The notes below the pieces were generated by a model, which saw only the letters and a program-made list of their open reading frames with translations, was not told the DNA's origin and did not search any database. Shown piece by piece: positions 8,682 through 16,757 of a stretch of DNA of 64,000 bases. The position numbers were made by a program, and so were the translations under genes. The stretch's first letter is position 1; each line of letters opens with the position of its first letter. The stretch is from JAUZRW01 sp964549915 (GTDB lineage: Bacteria > Chloroflexota > Anaerolineae > Aggregatilineales > Phototrophicaceae): the NCBI GenBank assembly GCA_964549915.1, contig CAZJWX010000002.1, positions 1 to 64,000 on the forward strand. The letters are read 5' to 3'.

Positions 8682-10298
8682 TTACTTCTTCTCAGTCATG
8701 ACGCCGATTGTAGCAGCTTCACCTTCCGGCGTGACATCATCGCCATAGCCCGTCGCCGCAATCATGCGATTCAGCGCGGCGATATAAGCCTTCACGCTGG
8801 AAACGATGATGTCGCTGTCAGCGCCATAGCCACCGAAGGTACGGCTGCCGTCTGGGGTCTGGATGCGAACGGTCACTTCACCCAGGGCATCAATGCCTTC
8901 AGTTACGGCATGTACGGCATACTCAATCAGCACATTGGGGCAGCTCACGATCTGGTCAATCGCGCGATACGACGCATCGACTGGCCCGGTGCCGACTGCA
9001 GCCCGCACGAATTCTTCGTTGCGCGCGTTGAAGAGGCGAACGGTCGCAGTGGGCATGCCCATCGTGCCACAAGCCACCTGCACATCCCCCAGGCGGAAGT
9101 ATTCCTGCGGCCCGTGAAATTCATCTTCCATCAGGGCTTCCAGGTCAGCATCGGTGACGTTCTTCTTGGCATCTGCCAACTCTTTGAAGCGATCAAAGAC
9201 TTGATTCAGGGCATCGCCTTCCAGTGAATAGCCCAGTTCTTCCAGGCGAACTTTCAGGGCGTGCCGTCCGCTGTGCTTGCCCAGCACCAGGCGGCTCTGA
9301 TGCAAGCCGACACTCTCTGGCGTCATGATCTCGAAGTTATCCGCATCTTTGAGCACGCCATCCTGGTGGATGCCGGATTCGTGTGCGAAGGCGTTTTCAC
9401 CGACGATGGCCTTGTTGCGCTGCACGGGCATGCCCATGTAGTTGCTAACCATGCGGCTGCTCTTGATGATCTGAGTCGTGTCGATATTCGTGCGCAGATC
9501 GTAGAAGCTCCTGCGCGTCTCCACCGCCATGACGACTTCTTCCAGGCTGGTGTTGCCAGCACGTTCACCGATGCCGTTGACCGTCACTTCCACCTGACGC
9601 GCTCCGGCTTTGACACCCGCCAGCGTATTGGCCGTCGCCAACCCCAGGTCGTTGTGGCAGTGCACCGACCAGATGACGCCGCTGCCAGGGCCAGCACCCG
9701 GAGTCTCATGGATCAGTGTTTCCATCTTTTCCTGCCATTCTGCCGGCATCACATAACCGACGGTATCCGGAATGTTCAAGGTCGTCGCGCCGCATTCAAC
9801 GGCAACTGCGCACACCTTGATCAGGTATTCCATGTCCGTGCGGCCAGCGTCCATCGGGCTGAATTCGACATCATCGCAGAGGCTCTTCGCCAGTGTGACG
9901 GCTTTGCGCACACGCTCCAGCCCCTCTTCCTGGTCGATGCCGACCATGCGTAGATGCTGCGGGGAAGTCCCCAGGAACGTATGAATGCGCGGCCTGGCAG
10001 CATCCTTCACACCGTCCCAGGCGATACGAATGTCTTTTTCAACCGCACGCGCCAGCCCACAGATCGTCGGGCCACCTTCCGTACCGACTTCACGTGAGAT
10101 ACGCTGCACGGCTTTCAGATCATCCGGCGAAGCTGCTGGAAAACCTGCTTCGATGACATCTACGCCCAGGCGTGATAGCTGGCGCGCGATTTCGAGCTTC
10201 TCGGCGCTGGACAGAGTCGCACCTGGACTCTGTTCCCCGTCGCGCAATGTCGTGTCGAAGATGATGACTGTGTTCTCGTCGTACGTCCGCTCAACCAT
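8682..10298 (-). CDS. leuA: 2-isopropylmalate synthase
   Basis: 538 residues, full length. It condenses 2-oxoisovalerate with acetyl-CoA, the committed step of leucine synthesis. The catalytic barrel has FDTTLRDGEQSPGATL, EAGFPAASPDD, HCHNDLGLATANTLAGVKAGARQVEVTVNGIGERAGN, and ENAFAHESGIHQDG. The LeuA dimer domain thought to bind the leucine feedback inhibitor occupies about 395-520. Its start overlaps the end of a 27-codon ORF (10291-10374), so its translation may be coupled to it. Confidence 0.97.
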   Translation of the reverse strand: MVERTYDENTVIIFDTTLRDGEQSPGATLSSAEKLEIARQLSRLGVDVIEAGFPAASPDDLKAVQRISREVGTEGGPTICGLARAVEKDIRIAWDGVKDAARPRIHTFLGTSPQHLRMVGIDQEEGLERVRKAVTLAKSLCDDVEFSPMDAGRTDMEYLIKVCAVAVECGATTLNIPDTVGYVMPAEWQEKMETLIHETPGAGPGSGVIWSVHCHNDLGLATANTLAGVKAGARQVEVTVNGIGERAGNTSLEEVVMAVETRRSFYDLRTNIDTTQIIKSSRMVSNYMGMPVQRNKAIVGENAFAHESGIHQDGVLKDADNFEIMTPESVGLHQSRLVLGKHSGRHALKVRLEELGYSLEGDALNQVFDRFKELADAKKNVTDADLEALMEDEFHGPQEYFRLGDVQVACGTMGMPTATVRLFNARNEEFVRAAVGTGPVDASYRAIDQIVSCPNVLIEYAVHAVTEGIDALGEVTVRIQTPDGSRTFGGYGADSDIIVSSVKAYIAALNRMIAATGYGDDVTPEGEAATIGVMTEKK

Positions 10299-10374
10299 TT
10301 TCCTGCTGTCCTTTCGATAGATTGGGGTTGTTGATACAGATTGTTACGGTAAGGCCACTGAGGTCAGCTTCCAT
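10291..10374 (-). CDS. 27-codon small ORF overlapping the leuA start
   Basis: In the 126-base gap between ilvC and leuA an ATG at 10374 is preceded by AGGGGGTGAT, a near-complete match to the anti-Shine-Dalgarno complement, with about 8 bases spacing. The frame runs 27 codons (begins MEADLSGLTVTICINN) and its TGA lies 8 bases inside leuA, so ribosomes ending here could re-initiate at leuA. It contains three Ile, three Leu and one Val codon, which is suggestive but not the dense run seen in the ilv leader. It is probably a coupling or leader ORF; whether the peptide itself has a role is unknown. Confidence 0.5.
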   Translation of the reverse strand: MEADLSGLTVTICINNPNLSKGQQENG

Positions 10375-10424
10375 GCGTATCACCCCCTCTCTATCTTTTT
10401 ATGAACGCACCTATCAATCATCTA

Positions 10425-11435
10425 TCACGCTTCTTGCTTGACGCTCTTGGCATCCAGGAACGGCATCATCTCGCGCAAATCAGCCCCGACTTTTTCGATC
10501 ATCAGATCGTGTTCGCGCTGGCGGCGATCCAGGAAGGTGGGCAAACCAGCCTCGTTCTCGGTGATCCAACGGCGGGCGAAGTCCCCACTCTGGATGCGAT
10601 CCAGCACGCCGACCATCTCTTCCTTGAGCTGGTTCTCGAACTGGTCACCGATCTCGTACCCCCCCTGTTCAGCCGTATTGCTGACGCTGTACCACATATA
10701 GCTGAGGCCACCCTGGTAGAGCAGATCAACGATTAGTTTCAGTTCGTGCAGGCATTCGAAGTAGGCCACTTCCGGCTGATACCCCGCCTTGACGAGCGTC
10801 TCGAACCCGGCACGGATCAGTGCAGTGACGCCACCGCAGAGAACAGCCTGCTCGCCGAAGAGGTCGGTTTCCGTCTCTTCTTTGAAGGTCGTTTCGATGA
10901 CACCTGCGCGGGTGCAGCCGATGGCTTTGGCGTAGGCCAGGGCACGGGATTTGGCTTCCCCGGTTGCATCTTGCTCAACGGCCAGCAGCCCTGGGGTGCC
11001 TTCGCCCTGCATGAAGACTTCACGCACACGGTGACCGGGAGCCTTGGGCGCAATCATGGCGACATCGACCGTTTGCGGCGGCTTGATGGCATCGAAGTGA
11101 ATGTTGAAGCCATGCGCGAACATCAACATCGCCCCATCTTTGAGGTTGTCCGCGATTTCGTTCTCATAAATCGCTGGCTGCCTGGTATCCGGCGCGAGGA
11201 TCATGACGACATCTGCCTTTGCCGTCGCTTCTGCCACCGAGTAAACCTCGAAGCCATCTTGTTTGGCTTTTGCTACGCTCTTGCTCTCTGGTCGCAGGCC
11301 GATGATCACATTCATGCCGCTGTCTTTTGCATTCAGGGCATGGGCGTGCCCCTGGCTCCCATAGCCAATCACAGCGATGGTCTTGCCTGCGAGCACGGAG
11401 AGATCAGCGTCTTTGTCGTAATACAGCGTTGCCAT
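10425..11435 (-). CDS. ilvC: Ketol-acid reductoisomerase, class I
   Basis: 336 residues. It converts acetolactate and acetohydroxybutyrate to the dihydroxy acids using NAD(P)H and Mg2+. The Rossmann motif GYGSQGHAHALNAKDSG starts at residue 24, and the metal-binding ETDLFGEQAVLCGG and the C-terminal knotted domain are present. I chose the ATG at 11435, which follows AGGAAGGG at 7 bases; an in-frame ATG 13 codons earlier would add a poorly conserved extension. A small GGGCTG/CAGCCC hairpin with a T-rich tail at 11491-11514 lies just upstream and might attenuate read-through from ilvN. Confidence 0.97.
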   Translation of the reverse strand: MATLYYDKDADLSVLAGKTIAVIGYGSQGHAHALNAKDSGMNVIIGLRPESKSVAKAKQDGFEVYSVAEATAKADVVMILAPDTRQPAIYENEIADNLKDGAMLMFAHGFNIHFDAIKPPQTVDVAMIAPKAPGHRVREVFMQGEGTPGLLAVEQDATGEAKSRALAYAKAIGCTRAGVIETTFKEETETDLFGEQAVLCGGVTALIRAGFETLVKAGYQPEVAYFECLHELKLIVDLLYQGGLSYMWYSVSNTAEQGGYEIGDQFENQLKEEMVGVLDRIQSGDFARRWITENEAGLPTFLDRRQREHDLMIEKVGADLREMMPFLDAKSVKQEA

Positions 11436-11524
11436 TGAATTTCCCTTCCTGGGTTGGGTTGTTTGGTCAGTCACTCACATAATCCTTGCTAAGAAAGAGG
11501 GCTGCTTCCAGCCCCCGGTATTCC

Positions 11525-12103
11525 CTAAATCACGTTCTTGCGCACGCCATTCGCACCATGTACGAAGGCCGGTTCGTACTCCGTATCCAGTACGCGCGTA
11601 CCGCGCCCCATAGCGACAACACCCGTGCGCACCATCTCCAGCACTTCGAATGCTGCCAGCTCTTGCACAAACTGCTCCACCAGATCTTCGGTACCAGACA
11701 TCTCGATGATGGCCACCTTGGGGCCAATGTCGATGATCTTCGCCGGATAGCGCTCACAGATTGAGGTGACGCCGTTGGCGCGTTCCGGGCCTTCGGTACG
11801 CACTTTCACCAGAAGCAGGTCACGGCTGACATGTGGCGTATCGGTCAGGACACGCACATCAATGACATTGACCAACTTCTGCAGATGCGCCGCAATCTGG
11901 TGCGGATTGAGTCGTTCGCTATCGACCACAATCGTCATGCGCGAAACATGGTCTTTGTGCGTACGGCCTACGGTCAGGCTGTCCACGTTGAAGGCGCGGC
12001 GGCGAAAGAGGCTGACAACGCGGTTCAACACGCCGGGCTTATTCTCCACCAGGGCAACAATCGTCACTTTGCCCTGTCGGGTCTGGATGTCTCGATCTGT
12101 CAT
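11525..12103 (-). CDS. ilvN: Acetolactate synthase small (regulatory) subunit
   Basis: 192 residues. An N-terminal ACT domain (about 12-85; VALVENKPGVLNRVVSLFRRRAFNVDSLTVG) binds the feedback inhibitor, usually valine. A C-terminal IlvH-type domain (about 95-170) contacts the catalytic subunit. The start overlaps the ilvB stop by four bases, which fits translational coupling for a fixed stoichiometry. It is usually called ilvN or ilvH depending on species. Confidence 0.95.
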   Translation of the reverse strand: MTDRDIQTRQGKVTIVALVENKPGVLNRVVSLFRRRAFNVDSLTVGRTHKDHVSRMTIVVDSERLNPHQIAAHLQKLVNVIDVRVLTDTPHVSRDLLLVKVRTEGPERANGVTSICERYPAKIIDIGPKVAIIEMSGTEDLVEQFVQELAAFEVLEMVRTGVVAMGRGTRVLDTEYEPAFVHGANGVRKNVI

Positions 12104-13806
12104 GTTTGCACCTCTCCGGGTTTGGGGCGACGTTTCATATCGTGCAGGTCGGCACCAGCAGGCACCATCGGGTAGACCATCTCTTCTTTTTCCACCACGT
12201 ATTCGATCAGAACAGGGCCATCAATGCTGCGTGCAAACGCCACCGACTCGGCGATCTGGTCACGGCTGGTCACGCGCATGCAGGGAATATCATAAGCCGC
12301 CGCCAGCTTCAGGAAGTCCGGGTTGAACATGGGCGTGGCGTTGTAGCGCTTATCGTAGAAGAGTTCCTGCCACTGCCGCACCATGCCCAGGAAGCTGTTG
12401 TTGATGATGGCGATGTTCACGTTGACGTTCTCCTGGCGTGCGGTCGCCAGTTCGCACAGCGTCATCTGGAAACCGCCGTCCCCCACAATCGCCCAGACCT
12501 CTTCTTCCGGCTTGCCGAATTTGGCACCGATTGCCGCCGGGAAACCGAAGCCCATCGTGCCCAGGCCGCCACTGGTCAGCAGCGTGGAGGGGCGCTGGTG
12601 CGGGTAATATTGTGCTTCGATCATCTGGTGCTGCCCCACGTCGGATACGGTAATGGCTTCTCCCTCGGTGTACTGCCAGAGATCCGCGATTACCTGTGCC
12701 GAAAGCAGCTTGCCCCCCGTGTCATGCTTGAGGATGTCGCGCTCATCGGCGTCTTCCTGCCAGTCGCGGATGCGATTGAGCCATTCGGAGTGGTTCTTCG
12801 ACTCAAGCCGTGGCAGCCACTGGCGCAGCACCGTCTTCAAGTCACCGGGAATGGCAACATCCACACGAACATTCTTGTTCAGTTCGGAACGGTCAATATC
12901 AACGTGAATCTTGCGCGAATGGGGTGCATACGTCTTGAGATTGCCCGTCACGCGATCATCGAAACGCATCCCCAGCGCAATCAGCAAATCGGCTTCCTGG
13001 ATGGCATGGTTCACGGCGGCATCGCCATGCATACCCATCCAGCCGATCACCAACGGGTGTGCTTCCGGGACGCATCCCTTGCCGAGCAGCGTCTGCGCAA
13101 TCGGAATCTGCGCGACTTCCGCCAGCTCTTGCAATTCTGCCGACGCCCCAGAGAGCGTGATGCCGTGCCCCGCCAGGATCACCGGGCGTTCGGCCTGGGC
13201 GATCAGTTCCAGGGCAGCGGAAATATCCTCTTCCTCGGCCTGCGATGGCGGGATATACCCCGGAAGGCGAATCTCTCCTTCCGGATAGACGAACTCGGTC
13301 AATTCTTTCTGGATGTCCTTGGGCACATCGACCAGTACGGGGCCAGGGCGTCCACTGCGGGCGATGTAGAAAGCTTCTTTGATGGTATACGCCAGTTCGC
13401 GTACATCCGTCACCAGATAGTTGTGCTTGGTTACAGGGAGAGTCGCCCCCGTCACATCCGTCTCCTGAAAGGCGTCCGAACCAATCGCAGGGACGGGAAC
13501 CTGCCCGGTGATCGCCACTACAGGTACGGAATCCATCATCGCCGTCGCCAGCCCGGTGATGAGGTTGGTCGCGCCGGGGCCACTGGTGGCGATGCACACG
13601 CCGACATTACCCGTTGCACGAGCATAACCATCCGCCATGTGAGACGCGCCTTGCTCATGGCGCACGAGAACGTGGTGAATCCGGTCGAGGTACTGCGTCA
13701 TTGCGTCATAGGTGTGCAGGATTGCACCGCCGGGATAGCCGAAGACGACATCAACGCCTTCCCGTAACAAACATTCCATGATGATCTGTGCGCCTGTGAG
13801 CTGCAT
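12100..13806 (-). CDS. ilvB: Acetolactate synthase large (catalytic) subunit
   Basis: 568 residues, thiamine-diphosphate and FAD enzyme that makes acetolactate or acetohydroxybutyrate from pyruvate. The N-terminal Pyr domain has VFGYPGGAILHTYDAM with the downstream catalytic Glu in the RHEQGASHMADGYAR block. The central FAD domain and the C-terminal PP domain follow; the latter has the diphosphate/Mg motif GDGGFQMTLCELATA...INNS. It is 23 bases downstream of ilvE and overlaps ilvN. Confidence 0.97.
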   Translation of the reverse strand: MQLTGAQIIMECLLREGVDVVFGYPGGAILHTYDAMTQYLDRIHHVLVRHEQGASHMADGYARATGNVGVCIATSGPGATNLITGLATAMMDSVPVVAITGQVPVPAIGSDAFQETDVTGATLPVTKHNYLVTDVRELAYTIKEAFYIARSGRPGPVLVDVPKDIQKELTEFVYPEGEIRLPGYIPPSQAEEEDISAALELIAQAERPVILAGHGITLSGASAELQELAEVAQIPIAQTLLGKGCVPEAHPLVIGWMGMHGDAAVNHAIQEADLLIALGMRFDDRVTGNLKTYAPHSRKIHVDIDRSELNKNVRVDVAIPGDLKTVLRQWLPRLESKNHSEWLNRIRDWQEDADERDILKHDTGGKLLSAQVIADLWQYTEGEAITVSDVGQHQMIEAQYYPHQRPSTLLTSGGLGTMGFGFPAAIGAKFGKPEEEVWAIVGDGGFQMTLCELATARQENVNVNIAIINNSFLGMVRQWQELFYDKRYNATPMFNPDFLKLAAAYDIPCMRVTSRDQIAESVAFARSIDGPVLIEYVVEKEEMVYPMVPAGADLHDMKRRPKPGEVQT

Positions 13807-13829
13807 GGTACTTCCTTTCCGCGCTAGAA

Positions 13830-14762
13830 CTAGGTCGTGATGGACTGACGCACATGGGTCAGCCAGCCGTGACGATCGGGTTTCTCGCCGGCTGTGATGG
13901 CAAAGAATTCCTCTTGAAGCTGTTTGGTGATCGGCCCGCGGCTGCCAGAACCAATCGGCAGACGATCCACAGAGCGAATCGGCGTGATCTCGGCGGCGGT
14001 TCCGGTGAAGAAAATCTCATCCGCCATATAAAGCAATTCCCGTGCAATGGGTTGATAGCGCACTTCGTAGCCCAGGTCGTTGATGAGCGTCAATACGGTA
14101 TCGCGCGTGATACCCATGAGAATGGACGACCAGTTGCCGGGGGTATAGATGATGTTGTCGATGATGACGAAGATGTTCTCGCCCGCGCCCTCGCTGACGT
14201 ATCCGTTGACATCCAGGGCAATGCCCTCGCTGAACCCGGCATCGTGGGCTTCCATGCTGACGAACTGGCTGTTGACGTAATTGCCGCCTGCCTTCACCAG
14301 CGCCGGGTGCGTATCCGGTGCCATACGCCGCCAGGAACTGACGATCACATCGACCCCATGTTCAATGGCTTCACTGCCCAGGTACGCGCCCCATTCCATC
14401 GTGAAGATGATGGTTTCGGTCTTGGTGCGTTCGCGTCCTTCCAGGCCAAGCGCACCTGCGCCCCGGAAGATGATCGGGCGAATGTAGCAGGCTTCGTGCT
14501 TGTTGCGGGCAATTGTGTCGATGACCGCCTGGGTTAGCGTTTCTTCAGTGTATTCATGATCAATGCGCATGATGCGTGCCCCATTCACCAGGCGCTTCAT
14601 GTGTGGCTGCAAGCGGAACACCGCAGGGCCATCCGGGGTGGCGTAGGCGCGGATTCCTTCAAATACGCTGGAGCCATAATGCAGCGCATGGGCGGTTACG
14701 TGGACAGTTGCGTCTTCCCAGCGAACGTATTCTCCGTTACGCCAGATCCATTCTGCGGGCAT
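13830..14762 (-). CDS. ilvE: Branched-chain amino acid aminotransferase
   Basis: 310 residues, class IV PLP transaminase that makes Val, Ile and Leu from the 2-oxo acids with glutamate. The PLP lysine is in LVKAGGNYVNSQ, followed by the family signature GIALDVNGYVSEGAGENIFVI. The N-terminus, with EWIWRNGEYVRWEDATVHV, and the HYGSSVFEGIRAY block are typical. It is the first large gene after the leader peptide and attenuator, with GGAGAGGATG upstream of ATG 14762. Confidence 0.96.
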   Translation of the reverse strand: MPAEWIWRNGEYVRWEDATVHVTAHALHYGSSVFEGIRAYATPDGPAVFRLQPHMKRLVNGARIMRIDHEYTEETLTQAVIDTIARNKHEACYIRPIIFRGAGALGLEGRERTKTETIIFTMEWGAYLGSEAIEHGVDVIVSSWRRMAPDTHPALVKAGGNYVNSQFVSMEAHDAGFSEGIALDVNGYVSEGAGENIFVIIDNIIYTPGNWSSILMGITRDTVLTLINDLGYEVRYQPIARELLYMADEIFFTGTAAEITPIRSVDRLPIGSGSRGPITKQLQEEFFAITAGEKPDRHGWLTHVRQSITT

Positions 14763-14804
14763 TCCGTTTCATCCTCTCCAAGAAATAGTCACCAGTACGA
14801 TAAA

Positions 14805-14990
14805 TCAAAAGCGCTCGCGTGAGGTGTCCGGACGAGAATAGACACTGGCGAGCGCTTCCTGGGTGGGCGCTTGTTCGTCGCGTTCCGCAGTAGATGCAGA
14901 ATGCGCACGCGAATCCTGTTCACAGAACTGCTTATACACTTCCGTCCAGGGGCTGGTATGCGATTTGGATTGGGGTTTGCAGGTCTTCAT
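14805..14990 (-). CDS. 61-residue small protein of unknown function in the ilv leader
   Basis: ATG at 14990 is preceded by GAGGAG with 8-base spacing, one of the best ribosome binding sites in the region. The product is hydrophilic, with two Cys (positions 4 and 23), Ser/Thr-rich, and has no membrane segment or known domain. It lies between the ilv attenuator and ilvE. Its last codons are inside a long hairpin (14809-14857). I do not recognise it; it may be a real small protein or a second translated leader that affects ilvE expression. Confidence 0.5.
   Translation of the reverse strand: MKTCKPQSKSHTSPWTEVYKQFCEQDSRAHSASTAERDEQAPTQEALASVYSRPDTSRERF
14809..14857 (-). terminator. Long hairpin with T-rich tail upstream of ilvE
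   Basis: The arms AAGCGCTCGC (14809-14818) and GCGAGCGCTT (14848-14857) are perfectly complementary, with an inner GTGTC/GACAC pair (14824-14828, 14841-14845). On the minus strand the stem is followed by TTTTGATTTA. It covers the 3' end of the 61-codon ORF and could be a second conditional terminator or an mRNA-stabilising hairpin ahead of ilvE. Confidence 0.5.
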
Positions 14991-15021
14991 GTTGCTGTCT
15001 CCTCAAACTTGAAAATTGCAC

Positions 15022-15048
15022 AAAAAAAGCCTCCGCTTGGGAGGCTTT
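15022..15048 (-). terminator. ilv operon attenuator terminator
   Basis: On the minus strand a 9-bp perfect stem (AAAGCCTCC/GGAGGCTTT, loop CAAGC) runs directly into seven T residues, a textbook intrinsic terminator. It lies 33 bases after the stop of the leader peptide and 260 bases before ilvE. CCCAAGC within the stem-loop (15035-15041) is complementary to GCTTGGG at 15072-15078, so an antiterminator can form instead. This layout, not just the hairpin, supports attenuation rather than simple termination of argH. Confidence 0.85.
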
Positions 15049-15080
15049 GCATTCACAACGTTGCGCCAGCACCCAAGCCC

Positions 15081-15152
15081 TTATAGACCACCCGTAATGA
15101 GGAGGACTACGATAAGAAGGCTAATAATGCTGAGGGTGTTCGGACGGAACAT
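15081..15152 (-). CDS. ilv leader peptide (branched-chain attenuation)
   Basis: A 23-codon ORF on the minus strand starting MFRPNT and continuing LSIISLLIVVLLITGGL. Twelve of 23 residues are Leu (6), Ile (4) or Val (2), with ten of eleven in one run. This composition, its place between a promoter with a TTGACA -35 box and an intrinsic terminator, and ilvE downstream are the hallmarks of ribosome-mediated attenuation of the ilv type. A CTTAT arm within its codons (15112-15116) can pair with ATAAG at the stop codon (15080-15084), a candidate competing hairpin. The ribosome binding site is weak (GAGAC about 8 bases upstream). Confidence 0.85.
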   Translation of the reverse strand: MFRPNTLSIISLLIVVLLITGGL

Positions 15153-15194
15153 GAGTCTGTCTCGTGCGCTGCGTTTTTTGTTTCGGTTTTCACA

Positions 15195-15223
15195 AAAGTA
15201 TCGGACGCCCACAGGTCTGTCAA
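15195..15223 (-). promoter_or_regulatory. Probable promoter of the ilv-leu operon
   Basis: On the minus strand a perfect TTGACA -35 box (15218-15223) is followed by GATACT at 15-base spacing (15197-15202) or TACTTT at 17 bases (15195-15200). It lies about 45 bases upstream of the leader peptide start. A palindrome GTTACTATGTCAGTAAC at 15265-15281 sits about 45 bases further upstream and could be an operator or part of the argH 3' end. Confidence 0.65.
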
Positions 15224-15303
15224 CAAATCCGCACGCAATTTCAAAAGTCTGTTGCAATTGCATAGTTACTATGTCAGTAACTTTGTACAATCCACACAAC
15301 GAA

Positions 15304-16683
15304 TCACGGTTTTTCCATGCCAATGAGCTGTTTTGCCTGTGTGATCTGCTCGCGCACAGCGCTGAAGCCCGTGCCCCCAGATTGCGATTTGCGCTGGACG
15401 GCGGCGCGGAAATCAAAGACCTCGCGCACATCTTCCTGGAATACATCTGAGATTTCGCGCAAGGTTTCCAGGCGCAATGCGGATAGCTTGGTCTGGGTTT
15501 CATCGGCCTTCTTCACAACCTGCCCCGCGATGTGATGCGCATCCCGAAACGGGATCCCCTTGCGTACCAGATAATCCGCAAGATCGGTTGCCAGCATTTC
15601 TTCGGAAAGCGCGGCCTGCATGGCATCGGCGTTGAGTTCCAACGTCTGAATGACGCCGATAACGACAGGTAGCAAAGTGCGCAGGGTATCGAAAGAGTCG
15701 AACAGGGCTTCTTTGTCTTCCTGCAAATCTTTGTTGTACCCGCTGGGCAGCCCCTTGAGCGTCGTCAGGAACCCGACCAGGTTACCAACCAATCGTCCTG
15801 TTTTGCCGCGTGCCAACTCCATAGGGTCGGCGTTGCGCTTCTGTGGCATCAGACTGCTGCCCGTGCTGTAGCGATCTGCCAGGGTGATGAAGCCGAACGA
15901 TGGATTGCTGTAGAGGATGATATCTTCGCCCAGGCGGCTGAGGTGCGTTCCGATCAGCGCCAGCACAAAGAGCAATTCCGCAACAAAATCGCGGTCACTG
16001 ACGGCATCCAGGCTGTTTTGACTATGCGAATGGAATCCGAGCGCATCAGCGAGATCTGCGCGGTCAATCGGAAACGGCGTTCCCGCCAACGCACCGCTCC
16101 CCAGGGGCGAAAATGCTGTGCGTTCCCGCGCTTGTAGCAGCCGCTGGCGATCACGTCGCACCATCCAGAAGAAGCTCATCAGCCAGTGAGCGGCGGTGAT
16201 CGGTTGCGCGGGTTGCAGATGCGTGTAACCCGGCATCAGCGTTTCGATATGCTCTTCGGCCTGTCCGATGAGCGCCACTTGCAGGGCGTGCAACAAATCA
16301 TCCATCTCATCCGCCGCACGCAGGCACCATAGGCGAAAATCCGTCGCGACTTGATCGTTACGGCTGCGTCCGGTGTGCAGCTTGCCACCTACCGCGCCCA
16401 CAAGTTCAATCAGACGACGTTCGACGGCGGTGTGGATGTCTTCATCTTCGGGCGCAAATTGAAACGAGTTGTTCTCAAACTCTTGCCGAATAACATCCAG
16501 GCCGCCTCGAATATGGGCGCATTCGTCATCGCTGATGACACCTGCCCGCGCCAGCGCTTTGGCGTATTGCTGGCTCCCACGAATATCTTCCCGCACCATA
16601 CGAATATCAAAACGCAAGCTGTCATTCAGCGCTCGCAGCGAGTCATCAGCGGCCTCGCTGAAACGTCCACCCCATAAAGTCAT
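15304..16683 (-). CDS. argH: Argininosuccinate lyase
   Basis: 459 residues, full length. It splits argininosuccinate into arginine and fumarate, the last step of arginine synthesis. The fumarase/lyase superfamily signature GSSLMPQKRNADPMELARGKTGRLVG is intact, as are the N-terminal MTLWGGRFSEAADDSLRALNDS block and the HTGRSRNDQVATDFRLW block. It is 74 bases downstream of argG, with a GGATGAGC/GCTCATCC hairpin in the gap. It ends 80 bases before the -35 box of the ilv promoter. Confidence 0.97.
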   Translation of the reverse strand: MTLWGGRFSEAADDSLRALNDSLRFDIRMVREDIRGSQQYAKALARAGVISDDECAHIRGGLDVIRQEFENNSFQFAPEDEDIHTAVERRLIELVGAVGGKLHTGRSRNDQVATDFRLWCLRAADEMDDLLHALQVALIGQAEEHIETLMPGYTHLQPAQPITAAHWLMSFFWMVRRDRQRLLQARERTAFSPLGSGALAGTPFPIDRADLADALGFHSHSQNSLDAVSDRDFVAELLFVLALIGTHLSRLGEDIILYSNPSFGFITLADRYSTGSSLMPQKRNADPMELARGKTGRLVGNLVGFLTTLKGLPSGYNKDLQEDKEALFDSFDTLRTLLPVVIGVIQTLELNADAMQAALSEEMLATDLADYLVRKGIPFRDAHHIAGQVVKKADETQTKLSALRLETLREISDVFQEDVREVFDFRAAVQRKSQSGGTGFSAVREQITQAKQLIGMEKP

Positions 16684-16757
16684 AATTTTCGCTCCCCTGG
16701 CTCATTCGCCTAAATTGGATGAGCAGACCATTGCGCCCGCTCATCCCCAATTGTAGT

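Noticed and set aside
12106..13767. 553-codon open frame on the plus strand opposite ilvB
   Set aside because: It is antisense to ilvB, has no domain and no ribosome binding site; G+C-rich coding strands give long antisense frames.
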